Source of the DNA: an uncultured Christensenella sp. | GTDB taxonomy: Bacteria; Bacillota; Clostridia; Christensenellales; Pumilibacteraceae | NCBI GenBank assembly: GCA_910585955.1 | Contig: CAJUGC010000009.1 | Span: 1-64,000, forward strand | Length of the DNA stretch: 64,000 nt | Direction: 5' to 3' | Shown: positions 53,699 through 61,585 of the stretch, in pieces | Position numbering within the stretch: position 1 is the first letter of the stretch | Layout of the letters: the number at the start of each line of letters is the position of its first letter | Notes under the pieces: generated by a model | What the model saw: the letters and a program-made list of their open reading frames with translations, nothing else | Database searches by the model: none | What the model was told of the DNA's origin: nothing | Translations under genes and position numbers: made by a program

Positions 53699-54964
53699 AT
53701 GATTTTAAATGCGAAAAGGGCGTTGATCGTCGGAACGGGCATGAGCGGTAAAAGTGCGTTTGACGTGCTTTCCAAACACGGTTGTCAATGCGAAATGTGC
53801 GAGGACGGCAATTGTATTCCGGAAAAGCCTATGGCGGATTTAATAGTCGTAAGTCCGGGCGTTCCTTCTACGAGCCGGATATTCGATTATGCGCGTAAAA
53901 ACAGTATAAGGCTTATAGGCGAATTGGAACTCGGTTGGATACTTAACGGAGAAAAGGATGTCGTTGCAATTACCGGAACAAACGGAAAGACCACTGTTAC
54001 CGAAATGGTCGGAAACATTGCCGGAAGAGTTTACTCGACAAAAGTATGCGGCAATATAGGAATACCGTTTTCTCAAGTGGCAAACGAAGGCGATTATGAA
54101 AAAGCCGTCGTAGAGACGTCGAGTTTTCAGCTCGAAACTATAGAAAACTTTTGTCCGCACATAGCGTGTATAACAAATATCGCCTGTGACCATTTGGACA
54201 GGCACGGAACAGTCGAAGGCTATGCGAGAGCCAAACTTCGTATTGCCGAAAATCAAGCGGGAAGCGATTTTCTTGTGCTATCCGATGATATTCCAGTGTT
54301 GCTTCTGAAAGATTTTTTTCCTCATTCGCAGATCTATTATACGTCACTGGAGAGAAAAGTGCGAGGAGCATACTGGCATGGCGATCATTTGATGTTTATG
54401 AACGAGAAAATTTGCAGACGGGAGGATATTTCTCTCGTAGGCGATTTCAATGTCCGTAATGCGCTTTCCGCTATATGTATCTGTAGGCTTCTCGATATAG
54501 ATCCGCAAATAATCAGAGAGGGTATAGTGTCGTTCGATACTGCCGCGCATAGGTTGAAAATGGTGGGAAAAGTCCGAGGAAGGACTTATTACGACGATTC
54601 GAAAGGCACGAATATATCCGCTACGATTTGCGCTTGCACAGCGATGAAAGGCGATACGCTGCTCATTCTTGGCGGAAGCGATAAGGGATATTCTTACGAT
54701 TTGCTTTTCGAAAAGCTGCCAAACAACATAAAGGAAATTGCGCTGATCGGCGAAACGGCGGATAAGATAGAGAAGAGCGCTCTTTTTTACGGATTTAGCG
54801 GTATAACGCGGTATGCTTCTCTTGAGGACGCTGTGAAATATGCCTCGACTGCCGCTGTAAAAAATGTGCTTTTGTCGCCTGCATCGGCAAGCTTCGATAT
54901 GTTTAAGAACTATTCCGAACGGGGAGACGCTTTTATAAGAGCGGTCGAGGAGCTTGAAAGGTGA
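53699..54964 (+). CDS. murD: UDP-MurNAc-L-alanine--D-glutamate ligase
   Basis: Adds D-Glu to the wall precursor. It is 421 residues. The N-terminus contains VGTGMSGKSAFDVL, the ATP loop AITGTNGKTTVTEM is near 90, NIACDHLDRHG near 160 and YYDDSKGTNISAT near 300. ATG 53699 follows GAGGAG. A terminator lies just upstream, and I see no strong promoter of its own. Confidence 0.95.
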   Translation: MILNAKRALIVGTGMSGKSAFDVLSKHGCQCEMCEDGNCIPEKPMADLIVVSPGVPSTSRIFDYARKNSIRLIGELELGWILNGEKDVVAITGTNGKTTVTEMVGNIAGRVYSTKVCGNIGIPFSQVANEGDYEKAVVETSSFQLETIENFCPHIACITNIACDHLDRHGTVEGYARAKLRIAENQAGSDFLVLSDDIPVLLLKDFFPHSQIYYTSLERKVRGAYWHGDHLMFMNEKICRREDISLVGDFNVRNALSAICICRLLDIDPQIIREGIVSFDTAAHRLKMVGKVRGRTYYDDSKGTNISATICACTAMKGDTLLILGGSDKGYSYDLLFEKLPNNIKEIALIGETADKIEKSALFYGFSGITRYASLEDAVKYASTAAVKNVLLSPASASFDMFKNYSERGDAFIRAVEELER

Positions 54965-56121
54965 GAAAAAAACTATTTGCAAAAAACGCCGATACTTCGG
55001 TTATGACGGGTAGGGCAAGCGGTAAGCCTGACTACATTCTGTTTGTCGTAACGATTTTGCTTGTGGGGTTCGGAGTGCTTATGGTGTACTCCGCAAGTAT
55101 GTATTCCGCCCAAAAAAATTACGGTACGGAATTTTATTTCATGTTCAAACAAATAGTGGGCGCTGTCCTCGGTATAGGCGCCATGGTTGGGCTGACTTTT
55201 GTAAACTATCATTTTTTTGGCAAGATCAGATATATCGTGCTCGGAGTTTCGCTTGCGCTGTTGGTGCTTGTTTTAATTCCCGGTATAGGCGTGGAAAATT
55301 ACGGCGCGAGACGGTGGATAAATCTTCCGTTTTTTACTCTTCAAGCTTCCGAGCCGGTAAAATTCGGATTTATAATTTTTACGGCGTTTTACATGGCAAA
55401 ACATCACGAAAGAATGACGTCGTTCAAAGGCGTGCTCCCGATACTCGGTGTGGGCGTACTTATCTGCGTCTTGATTATTCTCGAACCGAATATGTCTATC
55501 ACTATCTGTATGGCGTTATTGATGTTTGTCATGCTTTTTGTCGGCGGCATGAGAATAAAACACTTTCTCATAGTAGGCGTACCGGCAGTCGCCGCCGCCG
55601 TCGTACTTATATTTGCAGAACCGTACAGATTGAGCCGCTTGATGGCATTTATAAATCCTTGGGCGTCTCCTCTCGACGAGGGTTTTCAGCTCATTCAGTC
55701 GTTTTATTCTTTGGGGAGCGGCGGATTTTTCGGAATAGGACTTTTCAATTCGAGACAGAAGTATCTTTTTTTGCCGTTTTCGGAAAGCGATTTTATTTTG
55801 AGTATAATAGGAGAGGAACTCGGCTATTTCGGTTGTTTGCTTCTCTTCGGCGTATATATTCTGTTTATCATTCGAGCTATAAAAATCGCTCAGAATGCGT
55901 CCGACAGATTCGGATGCTATCTCGCTTCGGGTATAGCGGCGATTATTGCCATACAAGTGCTCGTCAATATATCCGTTGTCACGGGATCCATTCCTCCGAC
56001 GGGTTTGCCGTTGCCTTTTATAAGTTCGGGCTCAAGCTCTTTGATCGTCTTTATGGGCGGCGTCGGGATTCTTCAGAGCGTGGCACGAGGAAGCCATAAA
56101 AGCGTTAAATGCCTTGCTTGA
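54961..56121 (+). CDS. ftsW: SEDS-family peptidoglycan polymerase FtsW
   Basis: Septal glycosyltransferase paired with a class B PBP. It is 386 residues with about ten membrane segments. FtsW signatures are VENYGARRWINL near 108, SEPVKFGFIIFTAFY near 130, the PLDEGFQLIQSF region near 235, GEELGYFGCLLL near 282 and PFISSGSSSLIVFM near 357. GTG 54961 overlaps murD by 4 bases. The last 90 bases overlap the 3' end of thiT on the other strand. No murG or ftsZ follows. Confidence 0.94.
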   Translation: MRKKLFAKNADTSVMTGRASGKPDYILFVVTILLVGFGVLMVYSASMYSAQKNYGTEFYFMFKQIVGAVLGIGAMVGLTFVNYHFFGKIRYIVLGVSLALLVLVLIPGIGVENYGARRWINLPFFTLQASEPVKFGFIIFTAFYMAKHHERMTSFKGVLPILGVGVLICVLIILEPNMSITICMALLMFVMLFVGGMRIKHFLIVGVPAVAAAVVLIFAEPYRLSRLMAFINPWASPLDEGFQLIQSFYSLGSGGFFGIGLFNSRQKYLFLPFSESDFILSIIGEELGYFGCLLLFGVYILFIIRAIKIAQNASDRFGCYLASGIAAIIAIQVLVNISVVTGSIPPTGLPLPFISSGSSSLIVFMGGVGILQSVARGSHKSVKCLA

Positions 56122-56820
56122 CAATAAAAGGACTGCCGCAATAATCGCTATCGCTGTGTCCGGACCGAGGAATAGGAAATTGTAAGTTGCGCTGTAGCCC
56201 CAAGCCGCCGTGCCGACAAGGTCGCCGTGCCAAGCGAGAAAGTCGATTCCTTGCGCCCAGAACAAAACGCCCGCAAGCGTGTGAGAGAATAATCTTACAA
56301 TAAAATATAAGCTCGTACCCATAAAGAATCCGCTGTGGCATAAAACGGGATTTTTGTCTGCACCGGTTACTTTATCGAGTTTTTTCCGGTCAAATTTTAA
56401 AAGCCCCACAAGTGATAGCGCCATATAAGGAACCACATAGTCTAAAACGGCGCTCCACGGAGAGACTATATACGGTCCTTGTATGAATTGCAAGAGCATA
56501 TATACCGACGATACGATAAGGCTTTTTCTGAAACCGAAGTAATAGCAGTATATAAGCATGGGCAAAACCGAAGCCGCGGTGATAGAGCCGCCGTACGGAA
56601 GCGAAAAGAACTTTATGTACGACAACGCGAATGATGCGGCTATGCAGACGGCTCCGTAGGTTATGTCACGCGTGCTATGATAGAAATATGCCCCTCGCTT
56701 GCGCTGAACAATCGTGATGATCGCAATTGTAAGGGCAATTGCCGCAATTACGCCGAGTGCCGTAAGCAGCAGTTGCCACCAGGGAATGCTTACGCCTTCC
56801 CAATAGTCTCCTGTAAACAT
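56032..56820 (-). CDS. thiT: Thiamine ECF transporter substrate-binding subunit ThiT
   Basis: A 262-residue polytopic membrane protein that captures thiamine for an energy-coupling factor transporter. About six membrane segments are visible, with the thiamine-binding region reading GFFMGTSLYFIVRLFSHTLA near 168 and AAWGYSATYNFLFLGP near 215, plus the N-terminal GAVCIAASFALSYIKFFSLP near 50. ATG 56820 follows AAGGAGG. A TPP riboswitch upstream confirms the role. The energy-coupling genes are not nearby. Its C-terminal end overlaps ftsW. Confidence 0.9.
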   Translation of the reverse strand: MFTGDYWEGVSIPWWQLLLTALGVIAAIALTIAIITIVQRKRGAYFYHSTRDITYGAVCIAASFALSYIKFFSLPYGGSITAASVLPMLIYCYYFGFRKSLIVSSVYMLLQFIQGPYIVSPWSAVLDYVVPYMALSLVGLLKFDRKKLDKVTGADKNPVLCHSGFFMGTSLYFIVRLFSHTLAGVLFWAQGIDFLAWHGDLVGTAAWGYSATYNFLFLGPDTAIAIIAAVLLLSSKAFNAFMASSCHALKNPDAAHKDDQRA

Positions 56821-56856
56821 AAAACCTCCTTATTACCAAACAAGCCGCAACGTAAA

Positions 56857-56887
56857 ACTTGCCCTCCGCTTCCGGCAGGGGGCAAGT
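56857..56887 (-). terminator. Riboswitch expression platform terminator
   Basis: On the minus strand ACTTGCCC pairs with GGGCAAGT, enclosing a GC-rich inner hairpin, and is followed by TTTT. It lies between the aptamer and thiT, so thiamine binding probably ends transcription here. Confidence 0.7.
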
Positions 56888-56924
56888 AGTCGTTATTATT
56901 GCATAAGAAGATTTACAATAAAGA

Positions 56925-57022
56925 CAGCTTTCCTACGCGGGTACTAACCCAACAGGTTCAAAGGGACCGATTTCTTCAAAGCGAAATCATCTCAGCTCGT
57001 CTACGAGCGCCCCTAGCGGTAA
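56925..57022 (-). promoter_or_regulatory. TPP riboswitch (THI box) upstream of thiT
   Basis: On the minus strand the conserved blocks appear in order: CTAGGGGCGCTCG, CTGAGATGATTTC, CCTTTGAACCTG, TTGGGTTAGTACCC and GCGTAGGAAAG. Together they make a complete thiamine pyrophosphate aptamer. It controls the thiamine transporter gene. Confidence 0.93.
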
Positions 57023-57033
57023 TCTATATGTCA

Positions 57034-57062
57034 ATCTTAGGACAAAAACATTCATTTGTCAA
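57034..57062 (-). promoter_or_regulatory. Promoter of the TPP riboswitch-thiT transcript
   Basis: On the minus strand TTGACA, a 17-nt spacer and TAAGAT place the start a few bases before the aptamer. Its -35 lies 9 bases from that of the divergent promoter. Confidence 0.7.
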
Positions 57063-57071
57063 GCGTTTTTC

Positions 57072-57100
57072 TTGCAATTTCGCGTGGAATAAGATATAAT
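57072..57100 (+). promoter_or_regulatory. Promoter of the first membrane gene, start on the ATG
   Basis: TTGCAA, a 17-nt spacer and TATAAT, followed by 7 nt and ATG 57108. The predicted start is on or one base from the ATG, so the message would be leaderless. Confidence 0.7.
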
Positions 57101-57107
57101 AAAAGCA

Positions 57108-57959
57108 ATGACATATATAGCAAAGACATTTTCCTATATTAAAAAGTCATTTTGGGTGTTGCTTCTGATTGCCGTAGTTCCCGCAGTGCTTCTCGGTCTT
57201 TTTGTCAGACCTCTCGGCTTTGTGACATTTATACCCGATTTTGCCGTATCGGCAATAAATTCCTATGCGGATATTGCTTGGCTCATTTTCGATCGTCATG
57301 CCACAGTTTACGTCTATCCTTTACTGTTGATTTTCGTCACTCTCACTGTCTGTATGGCTCTTGCGCTGTCGGTCATAGAAAAGCATTTCCGAACAGGCAA
57401 ACTTATGCTGAAAGCGCCGCTTCGCGATTTGAACAGCAGTTTATTTCCAATGCTCAAGACGCTTGCTTTTATAATTGCCGTATATATGCTGTTTAAGTTT
57501 ATTTTGAGCGGACTTGTTACGCTGTTGCATTTTTTACTTAGCGGAGCGGGGCATCCGAATACTCTTACTGTAATATTGGTTTCGATTTCCATAATAATTG
57601 CATTTGTCATAAGTATTTATTTTTCGGTTCCGATAATGTTTTGGGCGCCGCTTATGCTGACATTCGGATATTCTTTTGTCGATGCGCTCATCGAAGCTGC
57701 AAGAATGTCGAGCAAAGCAGTTTGGCGCCTCTTTACGGCTCTTATATTTCCGCTTGTCACCGTAGCATTGCTTCAATGCGTGTTCGAGCTTTTGCCTCTT
57801 CCGATAATTGCGATGAAAGCTATTGCGGCGGTCATGTACTTGTTTTTGATAATGTATATCAGTGCGCTTATGCCTGTGGCGACTTTTGATTTGTCCGAAC
57901 TTGAGCGGCGCGACGAAAAAAAGCCTTACCCGGCAAAGGGGAACAGCAGTGGCATTTAA
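57108..57959 (+). CDS. Polytopic membrane protein, unknown (first of pair)
   Basis: A 283-residue protein with about six hydrophobic segments (around 15-36, 58-85, 110-137, 148-172, 200-222 and 232-255). It has a short polar C-terminal tail (ERRDEKKPYPAKGNS). No ribosome site is present, consistent with a leaderless start. No family recognised. It overlaps the next gene by 11 bases and shares a similar hydrophobic pattern, so the two may form one complex. Confidence 0.7.
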   Translation: MTYIAKTFSYIKKSFWVLLLIAVVPAVLLGLFVRPLGFVTFIPDFAVSAINSYADIAWLIFDRHATVYVYPLLLIFVTLTVCMALALSVIEKHFRTGKLMLKAPLRDLNSSLFPMLKTLAFIIAVYMLFKFILSGLVTLLHFLLSGAGHPNTLTVILVSISIIIAFVISIYFSVPIMFWAPLMLTFGYSFVDALIEAARMSSKAVWRLFTALIFPLVTVALLQCVFELLPLPIIAMKAIAAVMYLFLIMYISALMPVATFDLSELERRDEKKPYPAKGNSSGI

Positions 57960-58872
57960 AAACGCATTTAAAATTATGGTGGATAGGTTCGGTCTTGTAT
58001 GGATGCTTTTGTTGTACGTTTTCATACTTGCCGTGGTATTGGTGAGCGCAAGCATGGCGTTCATGATTCCGATATACCGTATTTTTTTGGGAGGCGGAAT
58101 AATAGAAGAAATTTATGCGCTGTTTAAAAGCATAGTCGGAGGAGAAAGCATAAATGCCTGGTTCGAGCAGATAAGAGATATAGGTCAGTCGATTTCCGAT
58201 TTGTTTGCCGAAAACTTTGCATTGCGCCTTAATTCGGCATTGTGGCTTATAATAATAGTCGTTTTGGCGTATAGGTTTTTGATAGGTCTTTACGAGCTTC
58301 CTCTTATTTCGGTATTAGAAGGCTCGATGTCGTCTAATGCAAGAATAGGCTTCGGCGGACAACTTGTTTCTAAACTCGGCAAATCCTCGCGTTTTACGCT
58401 TGCGAAAATGCTCTATACTATTGTGTTTGATTTGTTGATTGCTTTAGTAATGTATGGTCTGTTTTTGTTGCTTGATGTGAGCGGTGTCGCGCTATTTGCA
58501 CCGTTTCTCATTATGGTTGTGTTTATTATTCTTATGTCGTTGAGATACAGTTTCATAGCTATGTGGTCTTCGCGCGTAATTGTGGACGGCGGAAAGATTT
58601 TCGAGTCGTTTTCTTTTTCGATAAGAAACGTATGCAAAAATTTCGGTTCGGTGTTTGCGTATTTTCTTGTCGCATGGGTGCTTATAATTGCGTTTAACGT
58701 ATTTGTCGGATTGTTTACTCTCGGAGCGGGACTTTTGATTTCCGTTCCCGTTTCCATGCTTTTTGTAAGCATATTGAATATGACGCTTTATTACGGCAAA
58801 AACGGAAAAAGATATTATGTGGACGGAACTGTGATCACGCCGCCGTATAAAAAAGAAGAAGAGTCGGTATAG
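57949..58872 (+). CDS. Polytopic membrane protein, unknown (second of pair)
   Basis: About 307 residues with roughly six membrane segments and charged ends (C-terminus TPPYKKEEESV). GTG 57949 with AAAGGGG upstream is the likely start. It contains an internal soluble stretch (GGESINAWFEQIRDIGQS). No family recognised. It overlaps the first membrane gene by 11 bases, so they are probably coupled. Confidence 0.7.
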   Translation: MAFKNAFKIMVDRFGLVWMLLLYVFILAVVLVSASMAFMIPIYRIFLGGGIIEEIYALFKSIVGGESINAWFEQIRDIGQSISDLFAENFALRLNSALWLIIIVVLAYRFLIGLYELPLISVLEGSMSSNARIGFGGQLVSKLGKSSRFTLAKMLYTIVFDLLIALVMYGLFLLLDVSGVALFAPFLIMVVFIILMSLRYSFIAMWSSRVIVDGGKIFESFSFSIRNVCKNFGSVFAYFLVAWVLIIAFNVFVGLFTLGAGLLISVPVSMLFVSILNMTLYYGKNGKRYYVDGTVITPPYKKEEESV

Positions 58873-58914
58873 CGGCAAGCATAAAAAGGGCTGTCGTATA
58901 AATCGACATAAATA

Positions 58915-58959
58915 AAACGGACTGTCGTTTGTGATCGGTTTCACTCGGACAGTCCGTTT
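58915..58959. terminator. Terminator between the membrane pair and serA
   Basis: AAACGGACTGTC and GACAGTCCGTTT pair over 12 bp, with T-rich runs following on both strands. Confidence 0.75.
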
Positions 58960-58971
58960 CTTGTAATTTTT

Positions 58972-60123
58972 TTATATAAGTCTGACCTTTATGATGTTGT
59001 CGAGAGTTTCGAGCTTTTTAAGTACTGTGTCGCCGAGCTTTTCGTCGAGGTCGAGAATGCAATATGCGTAGTCGCCCTTGGATTGGCTGACGAAGTTGCT
59101 GATGTTTATGCCTTCGCCGCTTATGAGATCGGTCATGGATTTGAGCACGTTTTTGACGTTTTTGTGAATTACGGTTATGCGTTGGCAGCCGCTTCTCGTA
59201 AGCTTACAAGAAGGGAAGTTTACGGAGTTTGTAATGTTGCCGTTTTCGATGAAATCGACCATTTGGCGCGCGACCATGATTGCGCAGTTGTCTTCGGCTT
59301 CGGGCGTGCTGGCTCCGAGGTGGGGAATGGCGACGACGTTTTCGACGCCTATGACTTCGGCATTTGGGAAGTCAGTGACATATCTCGACAGCTTTCCTTT
59401 TGAAAGAGCGGCTTTCATGTCGACGTTGTTGACAAGCTCGCCGCGAGAACAGTTGACGAGCGCCGCGCCGCTCTTCATTTTCTTGATTGCCTCTGCGTTT
59501 ATCATTCCGCGGGTCTCGTTTGTAAGCGGGACGTGAAGCGTGACAAAATCGCTTTCGGAAAGGAGTTTATCAAGGTCGGTTTCTTTTACTACATTGTGAT
59601 TGAGATGCCAAGCGCCGTCCACGGAAATATATGGGTCGTATCCTACGACTTTCATGCCGAGTTCCACGCAGGCATTTGCGACAAGTACGCCTATTGCGCC
59701 GAGACCGACTACGCCGAGAGTTTTACCCAGGAGTTCTCCTCCTACAAAAGCTTTTTTGCCGCTTTCGACCTGTTTTACCACATCGTCGCCGGTTAGGCTC
59801 GACGCCCAATTTATTCCCGCCGTGATTTTTCTTCCGCAGAGAAGAAGGGCGCACAAAACGAGCTCTTTTACGGCGTTGGCGTTTGCGCCCGGAGTATTGA
59901 ATACGACCACGCCGCTTGCCGAACACTTATCGACGGGAATGTTGTTTACACCCGCGCCCGCTCTGCCGATGCAACAAACCGAATCAGGAACGGCGTACTC
60001 GTGCATATTGTAGGAGCGTAGAATTATACCGGCAGGCTTTACGGCTTCCTTGACCATTTTATATGCGGTTCCGAAAGCCTCGCAGGCAACGCCGCTTATT
60101 TCGTTTAGTTTCAGTATTTCCAT
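58972..60123 (-). CDS. serA: D-3-phosphoglycerate dehydrogenase
   Basis: First step of serine synthesis, NAD-dependent. It is 383 residues. The NAD-binding LGVVGLGAIGVLVANA is near 137, substrate and catalytic parts include GRAGAGVNNIPVDKC near 52 and VNCSRGELVNN near 222, and the His in IPHLGASTPEAEDNC near 270. A C-terminal ACT domain (about 315-383) suggests serine feedback. It is cotranscribed with serC upstream on the same strand. Confidence 0.95.
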   Translation of the reverse strand: MEILKLNEISGVACEAFGTAYKMVKEAVKPAGIILRSYNMHEYAVPDSVCCIGRAGAGVNNIPVDKCSASGVVVFNTPGANANAVKELVLCALLLCGRKITAGINWASSLTGDDVVKQVESGKKAFVGGELLGKTLGVVGLGAIGVLVANACVELGMKVVGYDPYISVDGAWHLNHNVVKETDLDKLLSESDFVTLHVPLTNETRGMINAEAIKKMKSGAALVNCSRGELVNNVDMKAALSKGKLSRYVTDFPNAEVIGVENVVAIPHLGASTPEAEDNCAIMVARQMVDFIENGNITNSVNFPSCKLTRSGCQRITVIHKNVKNVLKSMTDLISGEGINISNFVSQSKGDYAYCILDLDEKLGDTVLKKLETLDNIIKVRLI

Positions 60124-60134
60124 AGCAGTCTCCT

Positions 60135-61211
60135 TTACTTATGTCTTTTTTCAAAGTTCTTCATGAAATCGATGAGCTTCTTTATTCCTTCGATCGGCAT
60201 GGCGTTGTATATGCTTGCTCTCATGCCTCCGACGAGTCTATGACCTTTCAGAGTCAAAAGCCCCTCTTTTGCGGCTTCCGAAACAAACTCTGCGTCTGTC
60301 TCGGCACTCGGCGTAACAAACGGCACGTTCATTATCGAACGGAATTCGGGAACTACGGAGTTTTTGTAATAACCCGAATTATCGATATATTCGTAAAGCA
60401 TCTTTGCTTTGCGTTCGTTTATTTCGTTCATAGCTTTTACGCCGCCGTTCTTTTTGAGATAACGAAATACAAGCATGGACACATAGGTAGAGAATGCGGG
60501 AGGCGTATTGTAAAGACTGTGCTCCTTTACCTGCGTCGACCACTTGAGCATGGTGGGGCAGAGCGGATTACACTTGTCCTGAAGATCTTTGCGGACAATC
60601 ACTATGGTTACGCCTGCGGGGCCGACGTTTTTCTGAGCGCCGGCATATATGACGCCGAACTTTTTAACGTCGAATTCCTGACTGAGAATACAAGACGAAA
60701 GGTCTGCTACGAGAGGAATGTTTCCTGTGTCGGGTATGCTCGAGTAGCGCGTTCCGAAGATTGTGTTGTTGTAGCAGATATGAACATAGTCTGCGTCGCT
60801 TCTGAATGTGCTTCTGTCGAGCTTGGGAATATAGGTGAAGTTTGCGTCCTCGCTCGAAGCTGCTTTTACCATGTCGCCGTATTTTTTCGCTTCGCCAAAC
60901 GCCTTTTTCGAGAAGTTGCCGGTGACTACATAGTCGGCTTTTTTGTTCACGGAAATATTCAAAGGCACCGCCTCGAATTGGGTCGACGCGCCGCCCTGAA
61001 CGAAAATCACGTCGTAGTCTTCGGGAATAGCCATCAGTTCACGCAGCAGGCTTTCCGCTTCGGCGTTTATCGCTTCGTACGGCTTGGAGCGGTGACTCAT
61101 TTCCATTACGGATATTCCAGTACCTTCGTAGTCGAGCAGCTCTTTTTGTACTTGCTTCAATACTTCTTCGGGAAGCATCGACGGACCTGCCGAAAAGTTA
61201 TAGTTTCGCAT
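60135..61211 (-). CDS. serC: Phosphoserine aminotransferase
   Basis: Second step of serine synthesis; PLP enzyme. It is 358 residues. The N-terminus NFSAGPSMLPEEVLKQ, the VQGGASTQFEAVPLN loop near 73, and the PLP lysine in GVIYAGAQKNVGPAG near 193 are family blocks. ATG 61211 is the start because AAGGAG lies 8 nt upstream; the frame extends 9 bases further to a weaker ATG. The serB phosphatase is not in the window. Confidence 0.95.
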   Translation of the reverse strand: MRNYNFSAGPSMLPEEVLKQVQKELLDYEGTGISVMEMSHRSKPYEAINAEAESLLRELMAIPEDYDVIFVQGGASTQFEAVPLNISVNKKADYVVTGNFSKKAFGEAKKYGDMVKAASSEDANFTYIPKLDRSTFRSDADYVHICYNNTIFGTRYSSIPDTGNIPLVADLSSCILSQEFDVKKFGVIYAGAQKNVGPAGVTIVIVRKDLQDKCNPLCPTMLKWSTQVKEHSLYNTPPAFSTYVSMLVFRYLKKNGGVKAMNEINERKAKMLYEYIDNSGYYKNSVVPEFRSIMNVPFVTPSAETDAEFVSEAAKEGLLTLKGHRLVGGMRASIYNAMPIEGIKKLIDFMKNFEKRHK

Positions 61212-61262
61212 ATGCAGCACTCCTTATGGATAAAAATTTATTTACAAACGAATATTATATAC

Positions 61263-61291
61263 ATTATATACGATTATACTGAAAATGGCAA
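61263..61291 (-). promoter_or_regulatory. Promoter of serC-serA
   Basis: On the minus strand TTGCCA, a 17-nt spacer and TATAAT, about 50 nt upstream of serC. Confidence 0.6.
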
Positions 61292-61450
61292 GCAATAAGA
61301 TTATGCGATTGTCAATTTTGTAAGGCGAAGTTTTTCTTCGGAAAATATGTTTTATTCGGAAAAGCGACTTTTAAGGGGAGAATTTTGCGAAAAATATTAA
61401 AAATGCCTTATTTCAGAGCAAAAAATATGTGAAATATTTATGAACATTCA
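61292..61450. other. AT-rich intergenic region
   Basis: Between the divergent serC and RCC1-like promoters. I see no gene or RNA motif in it. Confidence 0.5.
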
Positions 61451-61479
61451 TTGACAGGTGAGACGATTTGTTTTATAAT
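61451..61479 (+). promoter_or_regulatory. Perfect sigma-A promoter of the RCC1-like gene
   Basis: TTGACA, a 17-nt spacer and TATAAT, both exact consensus hexamers, predict a start near 61486 and a leader of about 100 nt. Confidence 0.85.
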
Positions 61480-61489
61480 ATATATGTTT

Positions 61490-61510
61490 AGTATTATCGC
61501 GTATAATACT
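61490..61510 (+). promoter_or_regulatory. Hairpin at the 5' end of the RCC1-like mRNA
   Basis: AGTATTAT and ATAATACT pair perfectly around CGCGT, starting a few bases after the predicted transcription start. A second, imperfect hairpin follows near 61518-61542 (GCGATT and ACAATCGC arms). They may stabilise the message or mark a protein-binding site. Confidence 0.5.
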
Positions 61511-61585
61511 GTTCGTTTGCGATTATTGTTTTTTACAATCGCCATTATTACAAAATTGCCGAATGATGGCGAATGAGGACCTAAT

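Noticed and set aside
60141..61298. 385-codon plus-strand frame opposite serC
   Set aside because: serC has full family motifs and a ribosome site; the opposite frame is Cys/His/Val-rich noise.
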